Positions 35,346-47,885 of a DNA stretch of 64,000 bases are shown in pieces. The notes under the pieces are model-generated. The model saw nothing but the letters and a program-made list of their open reading frames with translations, did not search any database and was not told where the DNA came from. Position numbers and translations under genes: made by a program. Numbering within the stretch: position 1 is the first letter of the stretch; every line of letters begins with the position of its first letter. The stretch comes from Erinaceus europaeus (Eukaryota > Chordata > Mammalia > Eulipotyphla > Erinaceidae), in contig NC_080170.1 in NCBI RefSeq assembly GCF_950295315.1, positions 100,211,632 through 100,275,631 on the forward strand, given 5' to 3'.

Positions 35346-38056
35346 GAACTTAATTTAGTCTTTTCACAAACAGCACACATGTACTCTAATTTTTAATATC
35401 AAATACCAGGATTTTTTATATTACAAAGAAAATGTGGGCACAATTGACATGATTTCTTCTTGACTAGTCAGCTAGAACTCACATTTTCTATCTTTGCTCT
35501 GCAAACTGTCTGATATGATTCTTGTTTTTAGAGTTTTAGACAAACATCGAAACCCTTAATGTCAGCTATTTTGTCTTCCAATTGAGAAACCTCAACTCAT
35601 TAAATAATATGATGTTAATGGATTTGTGTTATTTTTTTAAGTATTTAACCTTTCGAATACATTAGTCTTGTTGACTAAATATCCTGCCTTGCTATTAATA
35701 ATGGATTTTTTTAAATCAATTCCCTTTAATAATAATAAGTTTGCTGATCTTACTGTCATTAATACCATGCAAGTACACGACAGCTAACTGGATTAGCATA
35801 AACACTGGTTATTTAACAACAAAAAGGTAGCAAGACAGTATTAGTGACGTGTACTAGCCAGAATCTCTAATACTTTACTATGCATATGTATTTCCATTAA
35901 AATATACTTTGTGATTCAGTAGTTCTGGAATAAAGTCTCATTTCTGCATCTCTCACAAGCTCCCAGGTAATAACAGTATCACAAATCTTTTAACCAACTG
36001 ACCTGCTTCATAACAACTATACATTTTGACAGAACAGAAATTAATCCTTAGGAGGATTCTGCCTGATGGGATTAAGCACTCCCACCAAATATCTATTTGT
36101 ATGATTTACATGCCTACCAGTGGGAGAAGTTTGGATGAAAATGGATGAGAGAGAAGGGAGCAGAATTATAAAATGGATGAGTGTCTGTCTGACTCCTTTC
36201 CTTATCTTAGGAACTAACTGGCTTTGAATATCAATGAAAGAGGATTTATTGGTGGCTTTGTAAAAATGAGTTTATGTAAATCAACTTTAGTGCTCTGATG
36301 GCAATGCATGCAACAAAATTAGGAAGAAAATCACATTTCCTCTACCCCTCTCCCTCGACTACTAATAGAAATTCACTAACTAGAGTTAGTAGGGCATTCC
36401 ACCTCAAAAGCCATTAATCAAGACAAAGGGAAGTTATATGCTGATTTTTACTGAAGCATACCTGAAACCTATACACTATTATCCAATAATAATACGTGCA
36501 TGTGTGTAAAATATACACAAAGCTGAAAAATCTCTTTACTAGATAATAATAGCAATCATAATAACAATTATGTGTAGTGGGTTTTAGTGAGCATTGTGAA
36601 CAGATGGATGTCCTGTGCAGTTCAGATACAACTATCCCTGTGAATAAGATTCTGCCTGTATCCATGGGCTAGTTAATATGACTTATAAATAGCATTGGTT
36701 TAAAACTGATAATATAAAAAAATATATATAAAAAAATAAAATAAAATAAAATAAAACTGATAATATAATACAATATAACAAGGGAAGACTTGTTATATGC
36801 TGAAGAGTACGTACTTTTAGTGCTAAAGAAATCCCATCTAGAAATAATTGACTTCTTGGAATCCAATAAATAGTCCAAATTCATTTATACTATTTTAGTA
36901 GATTATGAAAGCAAGTTATTTGCCATTTTCATGCCTATCTCTGTGAAAAAAAAGTAGTAATATTTGGCACTACACAAACTTGAAACTGCTTGCTAAATAG
37001 ATGCACTATACTTTGTTTCAACTCATTTTTTAAAAGTTACTTTCCCTCTTAGCAAGCTTCTATACAATACTGAGATTGCAGTGCTAAAAGAGGAAGAAGT
37101 CCTAGAGGAGTATTGATATTTCATCTAAATGAAACCAGCAGGCTGTTGAAAAGTTTGAAGTGAATTAGGAAAGCAGGCTTCCTGTCTGTAAGGAACAGCT
37201 TCCTTGTCGCCTCAGTTTCCACATCTGTTTCTCGTTAGCAAATGCAAGCTGTTGTTTCTACTGCTGTATGAAATGCATATGCAGACTGAGACAACCATTA
37301 CAGAATTACATTAGTACATATTGTTCTTTGGGGGCAGAAGAGTTTGTTCCTCTTTTTCAGGCAATATAATAGCATACAGGTTTTACTCAGACAGGCAGAG
37401 AAAGTAAAGCATTCACTCAATACAGAACTTCACTGTTAACATTATAAAGGGTATGAACTCTGAATCATTCAGTCACGGAAGTTGCTGACTAATTGCTCTG
37501 CTCTCCATTGCACTTTATCATTGTACATTAATCAGGACGTGATCAGCAACCGCTATCTGCACCAGTTTGTGTGCTTCATCTGATCTGGTCATTGCAGTCA
37601 CAGCTACAAAGTGTTTGAAAGCAGGCATTCTCATCACAACCTGGAGACTAAAAGATTACTACTATTACACAGAAAGGCAAGAGAAATGACCTTTCTTATC
37701 TACACAGAATACTAGGTGTATTCCCTGGTGCAATTATTCTATTATCCACTCTTTGTCTTTGGGCACAGAGCACTCCAAATCAGTTGAGCAAACTGATTAG
37801 ACAGCTCATTTTGCTTGACCCACACATGGATTTTAGCAATTAAATGGGTGACATCCTATTTTATTTCCTGTGGAATACTAGTGTTTATCAAAACATTAGT
37901 AGGTGCAACTGGAAAATACTATGTTAATCAAGCTGGTCTTGAAAGACTAAGTAAATGTCTTTACCATATGATTTTAATACCATAATTTCCATAGTACTTA
38001 TCCATTTCTACATGACTTTAAAATTAGTATTCAAAGTTTATATTAAGACATCATGA

Positions 38057-38320
38057 GTTGGGGGCTGGGTGGTGATGCATCTGATAAGAACACATATTAC
38101 CATGTGCCAGGACCCGGGTTTACACCCTGCTTTCCACATGCAGGGGGAATGCTTCATGAGGTGTTAAGCAATTCTGCAAGTGTCTATCTTTCGTCCTCTC
38201 TATTTGTTCCTCTATTCTCAATTTCTCTCTGTTCTATTAAGTAAAATGGAAAGAAAGGAAAAAGAGGAAAATAATTGCCACCAGGCACAATAGATCAAAC
38301 AGTGACTTGATGGAGTGGTC
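38057..38320 (+). mobile_element. Hedgehog SINE, older long type
   Basis: GGGGGCTGGGTGGTGATGCA, ACCCGGGTTTACACCCTGC, TTCCACATGCAGGGGGAATG, AGCAATTCTGCAAGTGTCTA and a remnant of the 3' block (GCCACCAGGCACAATAGATC). Confidence 0.85.
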
Positions 38321-39544
38321 CTGTAAATTGCTAGCTTTGATTAGAGAAATTCAAATTCAAACCCAAGCTTTAAATTATACAATGAGAATTAAGAAAGATT
38401 TTGTGGTAAAGGATGAGAAGTGTGTAATATGTACCTACCACTTACTACATAGAACCTATGATTTTCCCCCTTTTAGTGTTATTTTTACATAGAAAACAAG
38501 CTGAAAAACCTCAAGTAACACTGACCACATTCAGTTTCTTTTAACTGGTTTGTTCAACACAAGACAATTGTTTTTGGAGCTATTAAGTCTGAACTCTCCT
38601 TGGTAAAATATTTATCCTTAAAGACTTCTTGGAAGGTCTGAAAACAAAGGCTAATACTTATATGTTTTTTGAAAAAAAAATTAAAAGAGCTAATTCCAGG
38701 TATCCAATAATCACAGAGGTCAAATGTATTTATCTATGTTTCACTGTGGTCAGGTAATTCCTTAGTATTCTAAAAGTCAACTCTGAGTTTTCTTCTCGAA
38801 AGAGCACAATCATTTAATGAGACCAGGGAAAATCAGATCTCTTTCTCTCTTTCTCTTTCTCCATCTCTCTCTCTGTCTTAAAAAAATTTGATTTAGTTTA
38901 ATGAGCTATACATATACACATATATTTTTTCCGGTGGGGTAAATCTATTCTCTTCTACTGGCTTAAATAGTCAACAGTTTAACTACCTTTAAATGATGTG
39001 GCATACCTTCAAGCTTAAACTGAATTAGACCATGGTGGTTCCCTTGGTACAAGAATAAATACCATGGAAATGAAAGAAAATAGCTGTAATGTCATGAAAC
39101 AGCAAAGGTCAGATGGGGTGAGATGATTACTATCTTCTTTATTAACATTACTTTGCATTTAAATAGCTTCTCTCCTTTGCCAGACTCATTTTCATTCTAT
39201 CCTTGATCTTAATATCCAAGCAGTTCGAGGGGGCTTCTGGTGACATCAGGGGGTAATTCTGATGTGGAAGAGGAGCTTCAACTCAAGAGGGGAATGAGCA
39301 ATTAACCTTTTGATTTTATTTGCTTTCTCTGATTTTACTTTGCAAACAAACTTCAAAAAATGTTTCAAATGCTTATTTGAAAATAACAAGTTTAAAGCCT
39401 CTTTTTTGGAGTTCTAATTTATATGGATTTCAATTATTCCAATACAAGCTTACATTGTAATTGTGTGTGTAACTGTGTACATTGGAGAGTTGATACATTG
39501 TCATCTCAGCTGGACCATACTACTAGTGCTGGCATGTGTACGGA

Positions 39545-39705
39545 CTGACGGCAGAGATAATGCAGAGGTAGTGCACTAGATTTGCATGTCTGAAATCCCA
39601 AGTTCAATTCCCTGTACACACATAAGAAAATGCTATATAGTTCTCTAATCTATGCCCTCTTTTTCTCTCTGTGTGTGTTTCTTTTTTAAAAGTAAATACA
39701 TTGTT
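39545..39705 (+). mobile_element. Minor SINE type
   Basis: GATAATGCAGAGGTAGTGCA, TCCCAAGTTCAATTCCCTGT, ATGCTATATAGTTCTCTAAT and a C/T-rich end. Same type as 21592-21725. Confidence 0.6.
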
Positions 39706-39711
39706 TTTAAA

Positions 39712-39905
39712 ATGACTAATTGGAGAGATGTGCACCAACAGTATATAGACTTTCATGCCTAAGACCCCAAAGGTCACACTCTTGCACACCTCCATATGCC
39801 AGAGTTAAGCAGTGCTCTAGTTCTCTTGCTGCCTCACTCTTTTTCTCTGTCTTCCTCTCTCTCACGTAAAATAAGTAAATAGAACTTTTTAAAATTTAAA
39901 TAAAA
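39712..39905 (+). mobile_element. Minor SINE type
   Basis: TTTCATGCCTAAGACCCCAA, CTCCATATGCCAGAGTTAAG and CAGTGCTCTAGTTCTCTTGC, then an (AAAT)-rich tail. Related to 34575-34730. Confidence 0.6.
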
Positions 39906-39908
39906 TAA

Positions 39909-40142
39909 AGGGTTGGGTGGTGCACCTGGTTAAGTGCATGTGTTAGACAACTATATAGCATAAGTCTCAGAACTATATAGTATAATAAGGTCCCAGGTTC
40001 AAGGCCCCAGGCCCCACCTACAGGTGGAAAGCTTCACAGAGAGTGCAACAACGCTGTAAATGTCTCTCTGTCTTTCTGTCTCCCTCTCCAACCTCTTTCA
40101 TGTAAATTTCTCTCTGTCCTATAAAACAAAGTTTAAAAAACA
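39909..40142 (+). mobile_element. Hedgehog SINE, older type
   Basis: GGGTTGGGTGGTGCACCTGG, TTAAGTGCATGTGTTAG, GTCCCAGGTTCAAGGCCCCA and CACCTACAGGTGGAAAGC. An extra ACTATATAG-containing duplication sits between head and B box. Confidence 0.85.
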
Positions 40143-40439
40143 AAAGTAGATAATTTATAATTTTAATAAAATAAAAACTTGACATAAATTTTAAAATGAG
40201 ACTCACTTCTCCTCCATTGAAAACAAAGAGTTCTCCCTGCCTTTTCTTAGAGCACATCAGAAAAGTCATAAGGTGGGCTAGTCTATTTTAATACACTTCA
40301 TTTTCTTATTCCCCATTCATTTTTCACTTATTGCACAGGAATTAAGCTCTCCCATAGCTATAGTTAATTTCACCCACCTTTCTCACACCCAGGACCACAT
40401 TCCTTTCTTTCTTTCTTTCTCTTTCTTTCTTTCTTTTTT

Positions 40440-40655
40440 TAGTTATCATTATCTTTATTTATTCATTGGATAGAAGCAGCCAGAAATCAAGAGGAATAGG
40501 AGGGCAGAGAGACAGATAGACAACTGCAGCCCTGCTTCACCACTTGCAAAGTGCCCTCCCCCCCCCCCACAGATGGGGACTGGGGACTTGAACCCAGGTC
40601 CTTGTGCATTGTAACATGTACGCTCATCCAGATGCACTGCCACCTGGCCCCAGGA
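40440..40655 (-). mobile_element. Hedgehog SINE, older type, antisense
   Basis: TATCTTTATTTATTCATTGG, CAACTGCAGCCCTGCTTCAC, a C9 run, ACAGATGGGGACTGGGGACT, TGAACCCAGGTCC and GATGCACTGCCACCTGGCCC. A (TTTC)n at 40405-40438 precedes it. Confidence 0.9.
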
Positions 40656-40799
40656 CCAATACTGTATAGTCTTTGCCATTATAAGTTCTAAAAGCTTCTG
40701 AACTCTTGTTTTTCCAAACCAAATTTCCTATTTAAAACACAAACGTCTTGTACTTTTGCTGTCAACTAAGCATCAACAACCAGTTATCCAGTGTTCAAA

Positions 40800-41065
40800 A
40801 TGTCAGCTAATACATCCTTGACATTCTCTTTCTCTCACCTCCTAAGGTCTGCTGAATCCAACACAAAAATGTCTATCTGCATCTACCCTCTAAGGCTTTA
40901 TATTACCCACTCTCTTTAATTTCTTATAACTTGGTTCTATCATTCCCACTTTCCCCAGTTTTTGCCATTTACAACAAAATGTGACCTGCTTAAGCCCTAA
41001 AATGGTACATTTAGTAAGATTCAATGGATCTTCATTGCCTACAAAATAAAGATTAAAAACTTTCA
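40800..41065 (+). mobile_element. L2 LINE relic (possible)
   Basis: CAATGGATCTTCATTGCCTA followed by CAAAATAAAGATTAAAAACT is like the L2 segment that reads 'tccctgttgcctacaggataaa'. Diverged. Confidence 0.4.
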
Positions 41066-42545
41066 TTACAATAACTAAAGATTCTACCAAAACAACTGAA
41101 CCTGAATTTACTCAAACCTTGAGTTCTAATTAGTTCACAGGTTGCAGGATAATGAGCAAGTTAAATGCCACACCACAAGTGCATTCAACCAGCTCCAGAG
41201 CTTCAGGAGTCGACAAATGACTATTCCTTAAGGAGATAAATAGCAGTTAGAAAAGCAAAGGTCAGAGAGGAATTTAAGAGACAACAAAGGCACCAGGTGG
41301 ATATTTTAAAGTTAACTTTCCTGAATAAGGAAATATTGTTAAGTTAGTAGATATAAACATACTATGTATACTATTAGGAATATATGTAATATAATTGTAT
41401 ATAAGTTTTAAAAATTATTTTTTATTACACATGCATTTTAAGCAGGTGTGATTGTTTTAAAATGTTATAGAGATGAGATTGTAAGAACTATGAAGCAAAA
41501 TATATGTGTCAATAATTGGTTGGAGGTTAATGATCAGTACAATAACACATTTGATTACTGATTTATACTTTTATATATATTTGAAATTTTCTTTGACACA
41601 AAGATTTCTAAAAATACACATCTGTGGTATTGAAAACCATTAATAACTCTGTCTTTGAATACCTGCTAGACTCACTGTCATTCCTCAACCTGAACTTACA
41701 GTTTATTTAACCTGCTAAGCACTTCAATAGTAGACATAGGATCCACAAGACATTGCTATACACTCTGGTCTTTATTCTGGTAGGAGGTAATTTACCCCTT
41801 TTCAGATAAATGAGAAAGCTCCATCAACTATCTACTGATGGTAAGTGTGCTGCTGTCCTGGCAACTCTCAACTCAAAAGTATCACTAGGATTGATGAATG
41901 TATAAAATGGTGGGAGGTATTTCAGCTTGCATGGCAGATTTGAAAAATAAAGTGTATGTGTTTAATTATGCTACTGCTTTGGCTAATAAAAAAATGAAGA
42001 ATGTTTAAGTGAAACACAACTCAGTGAGGTGAAATCTCACTGAGCGCAGATACTAGTAATTGTTAAACATGTCCATCAAGTGGTCAAAATCACCTCTGTC
42101 ATAGTATTGATGTTTCACTATAACACATGCACTCTTAAGATGGCCTGCAGATTTTGGTGATGCTCAAAATCTCATGGAAATAAGATTTTTAAATTAATGC
42201 ATATTTTGGGATCATTTTATTATCTATTACTCCTAAAGAAATCTATCAGCACAAAAAGGACAGTTTTGAAAGTCTGAGTTAACTTATGAGAAAGAAAGGG
42301 GACATCAATTAGGCAAATTTTGGATGAAATTAGCCTCTCACAATTTTATCACCCAGCAGCCAATATTTTTCACATCTGTGAACAGACATTATAATAATAT
42401 TAACCATGATGAACACTTTGTATGTTAATGTGAACATAAATTACTCCAGAAAAATGTGTTTTGTCATTTGCCATTTCTTAATACCCACTTAATGCAAAGG
42501 GATACCCTCCCATGATCCATATGTATTTAAATGATTTACTATTCA

Positions 42546-42713
<168 letters not shown>

Positions 42714-42999
42714 CTAGAAAAGAGTTACTTATCACGTGGACATCAAAGGCCTTCACTATTACTTGTTGTAAAGACTGAGACTGATTCTGTTAGATGGGCA
42801 GTCTATATTCATATAGTCACCTCTTATTAAAGACCCAAGGATTGTAAAAATAATTATCAGCAATAAAATGAGAGATTTTTTGTTGCTATAGTTCAATATT
42901 AAGGCTAGTCTTTGGCTTCAATTCACTATGGGTGACAAATCAGGATTTTATAATAGAAGATACCAGTCAGTGGTCCTTAAACTAAGTGCCTTGCTAGAG

Positions 43000-43105
43000 C
43001 ACTGAACTTATAAGCATGAAGTCCCTGGCATCATCTGTACCAGAGAGGTACTCCAGTTGTTTCTCCTCTCATGAGTAAATAGATAAATCTTGTTTTAATT
43101 AAATT
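43000..43105 (+). mobile_element. Minor SINE fragment (possible)
   Basis: AGAGCACTGAACTTATAAGC, ATGAAGTCCCTGGCATCATC and GTACCAGAGAGGTACTCCAG resemble the 61424-61565 type. Confidence 0.5.
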
Positions 43106-43447
43106 GTTTATTATAAATACAAAGAACTTTAACCAAGTATTCAGCAGATTATATTGCAAGCTGACTAGTTTAGAAACAATTCTATATTTTAATAAACTAA
43201 TATGCAATAGTGAGAGACTTATCAGTCAATACCTAAATCTGAGAGAAATGTCAATATTATTCATGGTGAAATAATGTCATAAAAAGTCCTTGAAGCAAAG
43301 GAATTCCAGAGTTCTGTATATCACTGTTTCTAGAAACATAGGAGTAAAGCAAGAGGAGGAAATTAGCAAAATACTAGGCATCAAAGAAACCCATGGCAAC
43401 TCCACTGATAGTTCATCAGTGAGATAATGATGGATATAAGAAAACAT

Positions 43448-43745
43448 TGAGGGAGACAGGAGGTGGTGGTGCACCTGCATGAGTGCACGAGTTAACCATG
43501 TGCAAGGACCCAGGTTTGAGCCCGTGCTCGTGCTCCCCACATGCAAGGTAAAACTGGTAAAGCCTCATGAGTAGTGAAGCAGCTCTGTAGATATCTTTCT
43601 CTTGCCCTCTCTACCTCTCCCTCTCCTCTCAATTTCTCTCTGTCCTAGTTAATAAATAAAAGAAAGGAAAAAAGGCTACCAGAGATTTGGGGTTTGTGCA
43701 GGCACTGATCCCTAGTGATCACTTTAGTAACAATTAAAAAAAAGT
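43448..43745 (+). mobile_element. Hedgehog SINE, older long type
   Basis: GGAGGTGGTGGTGCACCTGC, CCCAGGTTTGAGCCCGTGC, CATGAGTAGTGAAGCAGCTC and a 3' block (GGCACTGATCCCTAGTGATC). Confidence 0.85.
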
Positions 43746-44469
43746 AGAAGAAAATATTGAATTCCTAGGGGAATGAAATGAAATGTGATTTTTAAATGCA
43801 TCAGCATAGATTGAACAAAGAAGCAAAAACTGATTTTTGGTACTTAAATATCAATCAATCTTTTGTTTATTATTCTTCCTAGATGTCCTTTTTATTAACC
43901 AGATAGTTAAAATGTCTTACCTTACTCTTAGAGTTCACAAAGTATACAGACTAAGGAAAAAATCTTTTGGGCTGGTGGTTTTGGACTATACATAAAAAGT
44001 AAAAAGGAATGTGAAAATTCAAATGGATTATATTCAAATAATTTAGTGCACAGTTTAAAAGCTTGGGGTTTGGGAGAAAATGGCATTTTTGCTGCCCTTA
44101 AAGATGTGATTCTAGATGATTAATCAATTCTTTAGCAAAAGGAAGGAGATACATCTTATTTTTGATTATCATGTTAGCATAAAAAGTTCATGGTGAGCAG
44201 AGCCACTTTGTTGAGGATGTGGGAAATTTTCAAAAGTAGACTTAAAAAGTATTAATTCACATAAGCTTCCTTCCTTTGGCATTATAACATACAACTCAGA
44301 CAAAGATAATGACTTTCAATAGAGTATCATAGGTCTGCTTCACACTAATCCTTAGCACAGTTCATAAATAAAAGGCTCACACATGACTGACATAGACTTT
44401 AAGCTCACTTGCCTACATCTGCACCACCAGATGTCTCACTCCTCTATACACTTAAAAGAGATGGGAACA

Positions 44470-44610
44470 GAGACTGGGTGATAGCTCTCCCAGCAAGCAT
44501 ACATGTTCAAGTCTTTGTATGACCTTCCAGGTGTCGCAGTGGAGCAGCGCTGCAAGGGTCTCTCTTCTTTATCAGCATTTCTTCCTGTCTCTCACCTTCT
44601 ATCAAAAAGA
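44470..44610 (+). mobile_element. Hedgehog SINE fragment, older type
   Basis: CTGGGTGATAGCTCTCCCAG, CAAGCATACATGTTCAAG and AGTGGAGCAGCGCTGCAAGG. Internal part lost. Confidence 0.6.
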
Positions 44611-44628
44611 AATAAAAATGGGGGAGTG

Positions 44629-44965
44629 GGGGAGTTGGGCAGTAGCACAGCGGGTTAAGCGCACGTGGCGTGAAGCACAAGGACCGACATAAGGATACCA
44701 GTTTGAGCCCCCGGCTCCCCACCTGCAGGGGAGCCGCTTCACAAGCCCAAGCCGTGAAGCAGGTCTACACGTGTCTATCTTTCTCTCCCCTTCTCTGTCA
44801 TCCCCTCCTCTCTCCATTTCTCTCTGTCCTATCTAATAATGACATCAATAACAACAACAATAAAAAAGGTAACAAAAGGAAAAATAAATATAAAAAAGAA
44901 GTAAAAATAGGAAAAAATTGTCCTCTAGGAACAAAGGAGTCTAGCAGGCCCCAAGTCCCAGTGAC
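44629..44965 (+). mobile_element. Hedgehog tRNA-derived SINE, young type
   Basis: GAGTTGGGCAGTAGCACAGC, GGGTTAAGCGCACGTGGCGT, CAGTTTGAGCCCCCGG, CACCTGCAGGGGAGCCGC and CCGTGAAGCAGGTCTACACG, with a 6-bp duplication (AAGCCC-like) in the CACAAGC segment. Confidence 0.94.
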
Positions 44966-45369
44966 AAAAGAAAAGAAACAAAAAAAAAAACCCTTGAATT
45001 GTTAGAGTCATCAGAAAACTAGTAGGAAAGACAATTACTTGCTCTAGATTTATGACATCTCATCACACACACAAGCACACACACATACACACATACACAC
45101 ACCTATCCCATGCCTAGCCACTCATTTCTCATGTGTATCCCTTCAAATTCCAGAAGATATTGAAGACTGTAGACCCCAGATTACTATCTTGCATCCCTGG
45201 ATATTTCTTAACCCTATGGATTCAGAGGCAGGAAATTCTGTTGGCAAATCCTGTTTATTATTCTTTTAAACTACTATATTCTCTCACAAAAGAAAGAAAT
45301 AAATGCATACTGCATAAAGAAGGTATCATATAGCAGATCACTTACTTATAGTCTACCATTCTAATTCCT

Positions 45370-45490
45370 TATAGTACTTCGATGAGATTGGAATTCTTAT
45401 TGACCCCATAAACATAGAAAGATAAGTATGTCTTCAGAAATCCAAGTGACAAGAACTAGAATTCAAAACCTGGTCTTTCTGATAACAAAG
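45370..45490 (+). mobile_element. MIR SINE relic
   Basis: CCTTATAGTACTTCGATGAG, TCTTATTGACCCCATAAACA and AACTAGAATTCAAAACCTGG follow the MIR order (ccctatgaggta, ttatccccatttta, gggattcgaacccagg). Confidence 0.6.
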
Positions 45491-45854
45491 TCTGCACAAA
45501 CCACCCAAGTATTTTTATTAAATAAATTCACTTTTTCTTATTTCTTTGCCATTTTATCATATCTTTTAGCTTTAGTTTTTTTTAATTATGCACTTTTGAC
45601 AGATTTTATTCATCTAAAATAAATAGACAGGTTGGGATGTAATGAATATGATTTGATTAATATATATGTCATCAAACATATTTATTATGTTACATATATT
45701 AATCAAATGGACATTATGAAAAAACATTTTGTAAAAAGGCAAAAATAATGAGAACTTTTACTACAGACTAAACTACACATATGTGTTTACCAGAAACAAA
45801 TAAGAAACACAACCTATCTGAAGCATCACAATGATAGTGACAATGATATAGCTA

Positions 45855-46030
45855 CAGGAAAAGATGAAATCTTACCTTTTGCTACAACATAGATAAAACT
45901 GGAGATGGCCATGCTAAGCAAAGTAACTCAGGAGAGTTACTTTTTTTTTTTTTTTTTTTTTTTACCAATGATCTCTCTCATATATAGGACAGAAAGAAAC
46001 AAAGCAAGATAATTACTAAAGTCAAACAAA
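45855..46030 (+). mobile_element. L1 3'-end fragment with internal T24
   Basis: GATGAAATCTTACCTTTTGC, ATAAAACTGGAGATGGCCAT, CTAAGCAAAGTAACTCAGG and, past the T-run, ATGATCTCTCTCATATATAG are the terminal L1 ORF2/3' UTR text. Confidence 0.7.
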
Positions 46031-46044
46031 ACCAAGTCCTTAGG

Positions 46045-46165
46045 GCCAACAAAATAGCTCACTTGGATAGTGCACTGCTTTGCCATATGTGCACTCCAGG
46101 CCTTACTGCATTGAAGAAAATTTCAGTGCTGTGATCTCTTTCTGCCTTTGCATTTCTATGTATAT
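46045..46165 (+). mobile_element. Minor SINE type
   Basis: GGCCAACAAAATAGCTCACT, TGGATAGTGCACTGCTTTGC and ACTCCAGGCCTTACTGCATT. Related to 55068-55240 and, inverted, 46730-46892. Confidence 0.55.
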
Positions 46166-46729
46166 ATACATCAACCAAACCCCTAGATCCTGACTGCAGA
46201 AATGAGTTTATTACAGGGAGAACAAGAGTACATGATGGGTATGGTGTGAGAACTTATTTTGAATAGATGCAAAATGTTATCTCGAAACTATATATATAAT
46301 TATGTAAACATCACTGACAACTAAATTTCAATAGAAGAGTAAATATATGTATAACTTAAGAGCTGCCTATTTTTCTCCTTACATTTCTACAGGGCCAACT
46401 AAATATATTTTGATGGAAATAAGACAAAGGTAGAAGACAGCATGCTTTAACAAAAAAATATGTTCATTTAGATTTTGCAGAGATCAAGTCCCCTCTTGAT
46501 CAATCTCTTGATCTATCATTTGAAAATCTCGGTGTCCTACCCCTTAAACATTAAACCCCCAATAGAAAGTCGTATTACCCAAAAAACAAAACAATAAACT
46601 TCTCATGAGCAATTCTATTCCCATAAATTCCCTTGCATGTGAAAACCTTATTATCAACTTGCAGTGATGGTCTTGGAGATACTACTTGCCACATACAGAT
46701 ACATATGCACTTTAACTAGGGCTTCACCC

Positions 46730-46892
46730 TTCTTGGCTTTTTCAGATAGAAAGAGACACATCAGCAAAAAGTGAAGGAAATAGACCCCAGGACCAAAGTT
46801 TTCTTCAATGCAGGGGAGATCAGACCCAAACCTGGGGCAAACACACACGGCAAAGCAGCAGTCTATCCAAGTGAGCTTGCTAGCCCTTTAGA
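46730..46892 (-). mobile_element. Minor SINE type, antisense
   Basis: TCAGATAGAAAGAGACACAT, CAGACCCAAACCTGGGGC and GCAGTCTATCCAAGTGAGCT. Confidence 0.55.
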
Positions 46893-47344
46893 TACATTTC
46901 TTAACTTATTAGATTTACAAATTTTAACTAATGGAGTGAGGAAAGGGAACTGTTTACACCACATTCAATTCTGAGAAATTCAGAAGTATTGATTTTTATA
47001 AAGAGAAACATGCATCTCTTAAGTAGACTGTGTTTTATATGTAACAGTACAACAGAAGTCATATGCTGAGCTGAGTGATTTGCTGTCAAATATGTCAATA
47101 TTTCACACATTAAATTCACTCTTTAAAATACTCTTCTTCCAAAATATGTATTGTTAATTTATTGATGATATAACTTAAGAGTTAGATAAATAGAATTTCT
47201 CTTTCCCTTTCAATTCTCACTCAATCTCAAATAAACTGATATAGTTCTGTTGTAAATACTGTTCCCGAGATTTTATATATTTGATTATTTTGATCTTCCC
47301 TTTATTGAAATCTATTCTACAGCAGTCACTATCCAATGTTTAAT

Positions 47345-47512
47345 ATGTAGCTACTAATAGAGGCTTAATTTTAGGGCATATTACAAATGTGGAAACTGGA
47401 AACATTTTTAATTGGCTTGCCCAGGGTCACAGACCTACTAAATAGCAGAACAAAATTCAAAAGCAAGTCTGACCTTTGTGTTTGCTAACCTACTATGGTT
47501 GACTTAATTGGG
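47345..47512 (+). mobile_element. MIR SINE relic
   Basis: GGGCATATTACAAATGTGGA, GGCTTGCCCAGGGTCACAGA (MIR core) and AAATAGCAGAACAAAATTCA. Confidence 0.7.
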
Positions 47513-47794
47513 GTTTGTCAAAAAAAAAAAAAAAAAAAAAGCAATGCCCTTCTATTTTTCAGAAAGTAAATTTTGTTAATAATGTATGTTTAAATACGCT
47601 TTGAACTAAATGATGCAGATGATTCTGGTAAAATCTTTTTAATATCAACATAATTGTCATGACTCACTAGACAATGAGTACATAAAGAACATTATTCTTC
47701 TTAGCACAAATTGATTTAATTATAGTACAATTTGAGTTTTAAGAGTTATGTTCTAGAATTATTAAAGTATTTCATACACAGTTCTAGCTGCAAG

Positions 47795-47885
47795 ATTTTA
47801 TCCTCCTCATTCTGGAATGAGAAAACAAAGGCACAGAAAGATGAGGAAAGTTATCCAAGATTAAGCAATTAACATTATAATTAAG
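47795..47885 (+). mobile_element. MIR SINE relic (short)
   Basis: ATTTTATCCTCCTCATTCTG, GAGAAAACAAAGGCACAGAA and GAGGAAAGTTATCCAAGATT. Confidence 0.6.
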
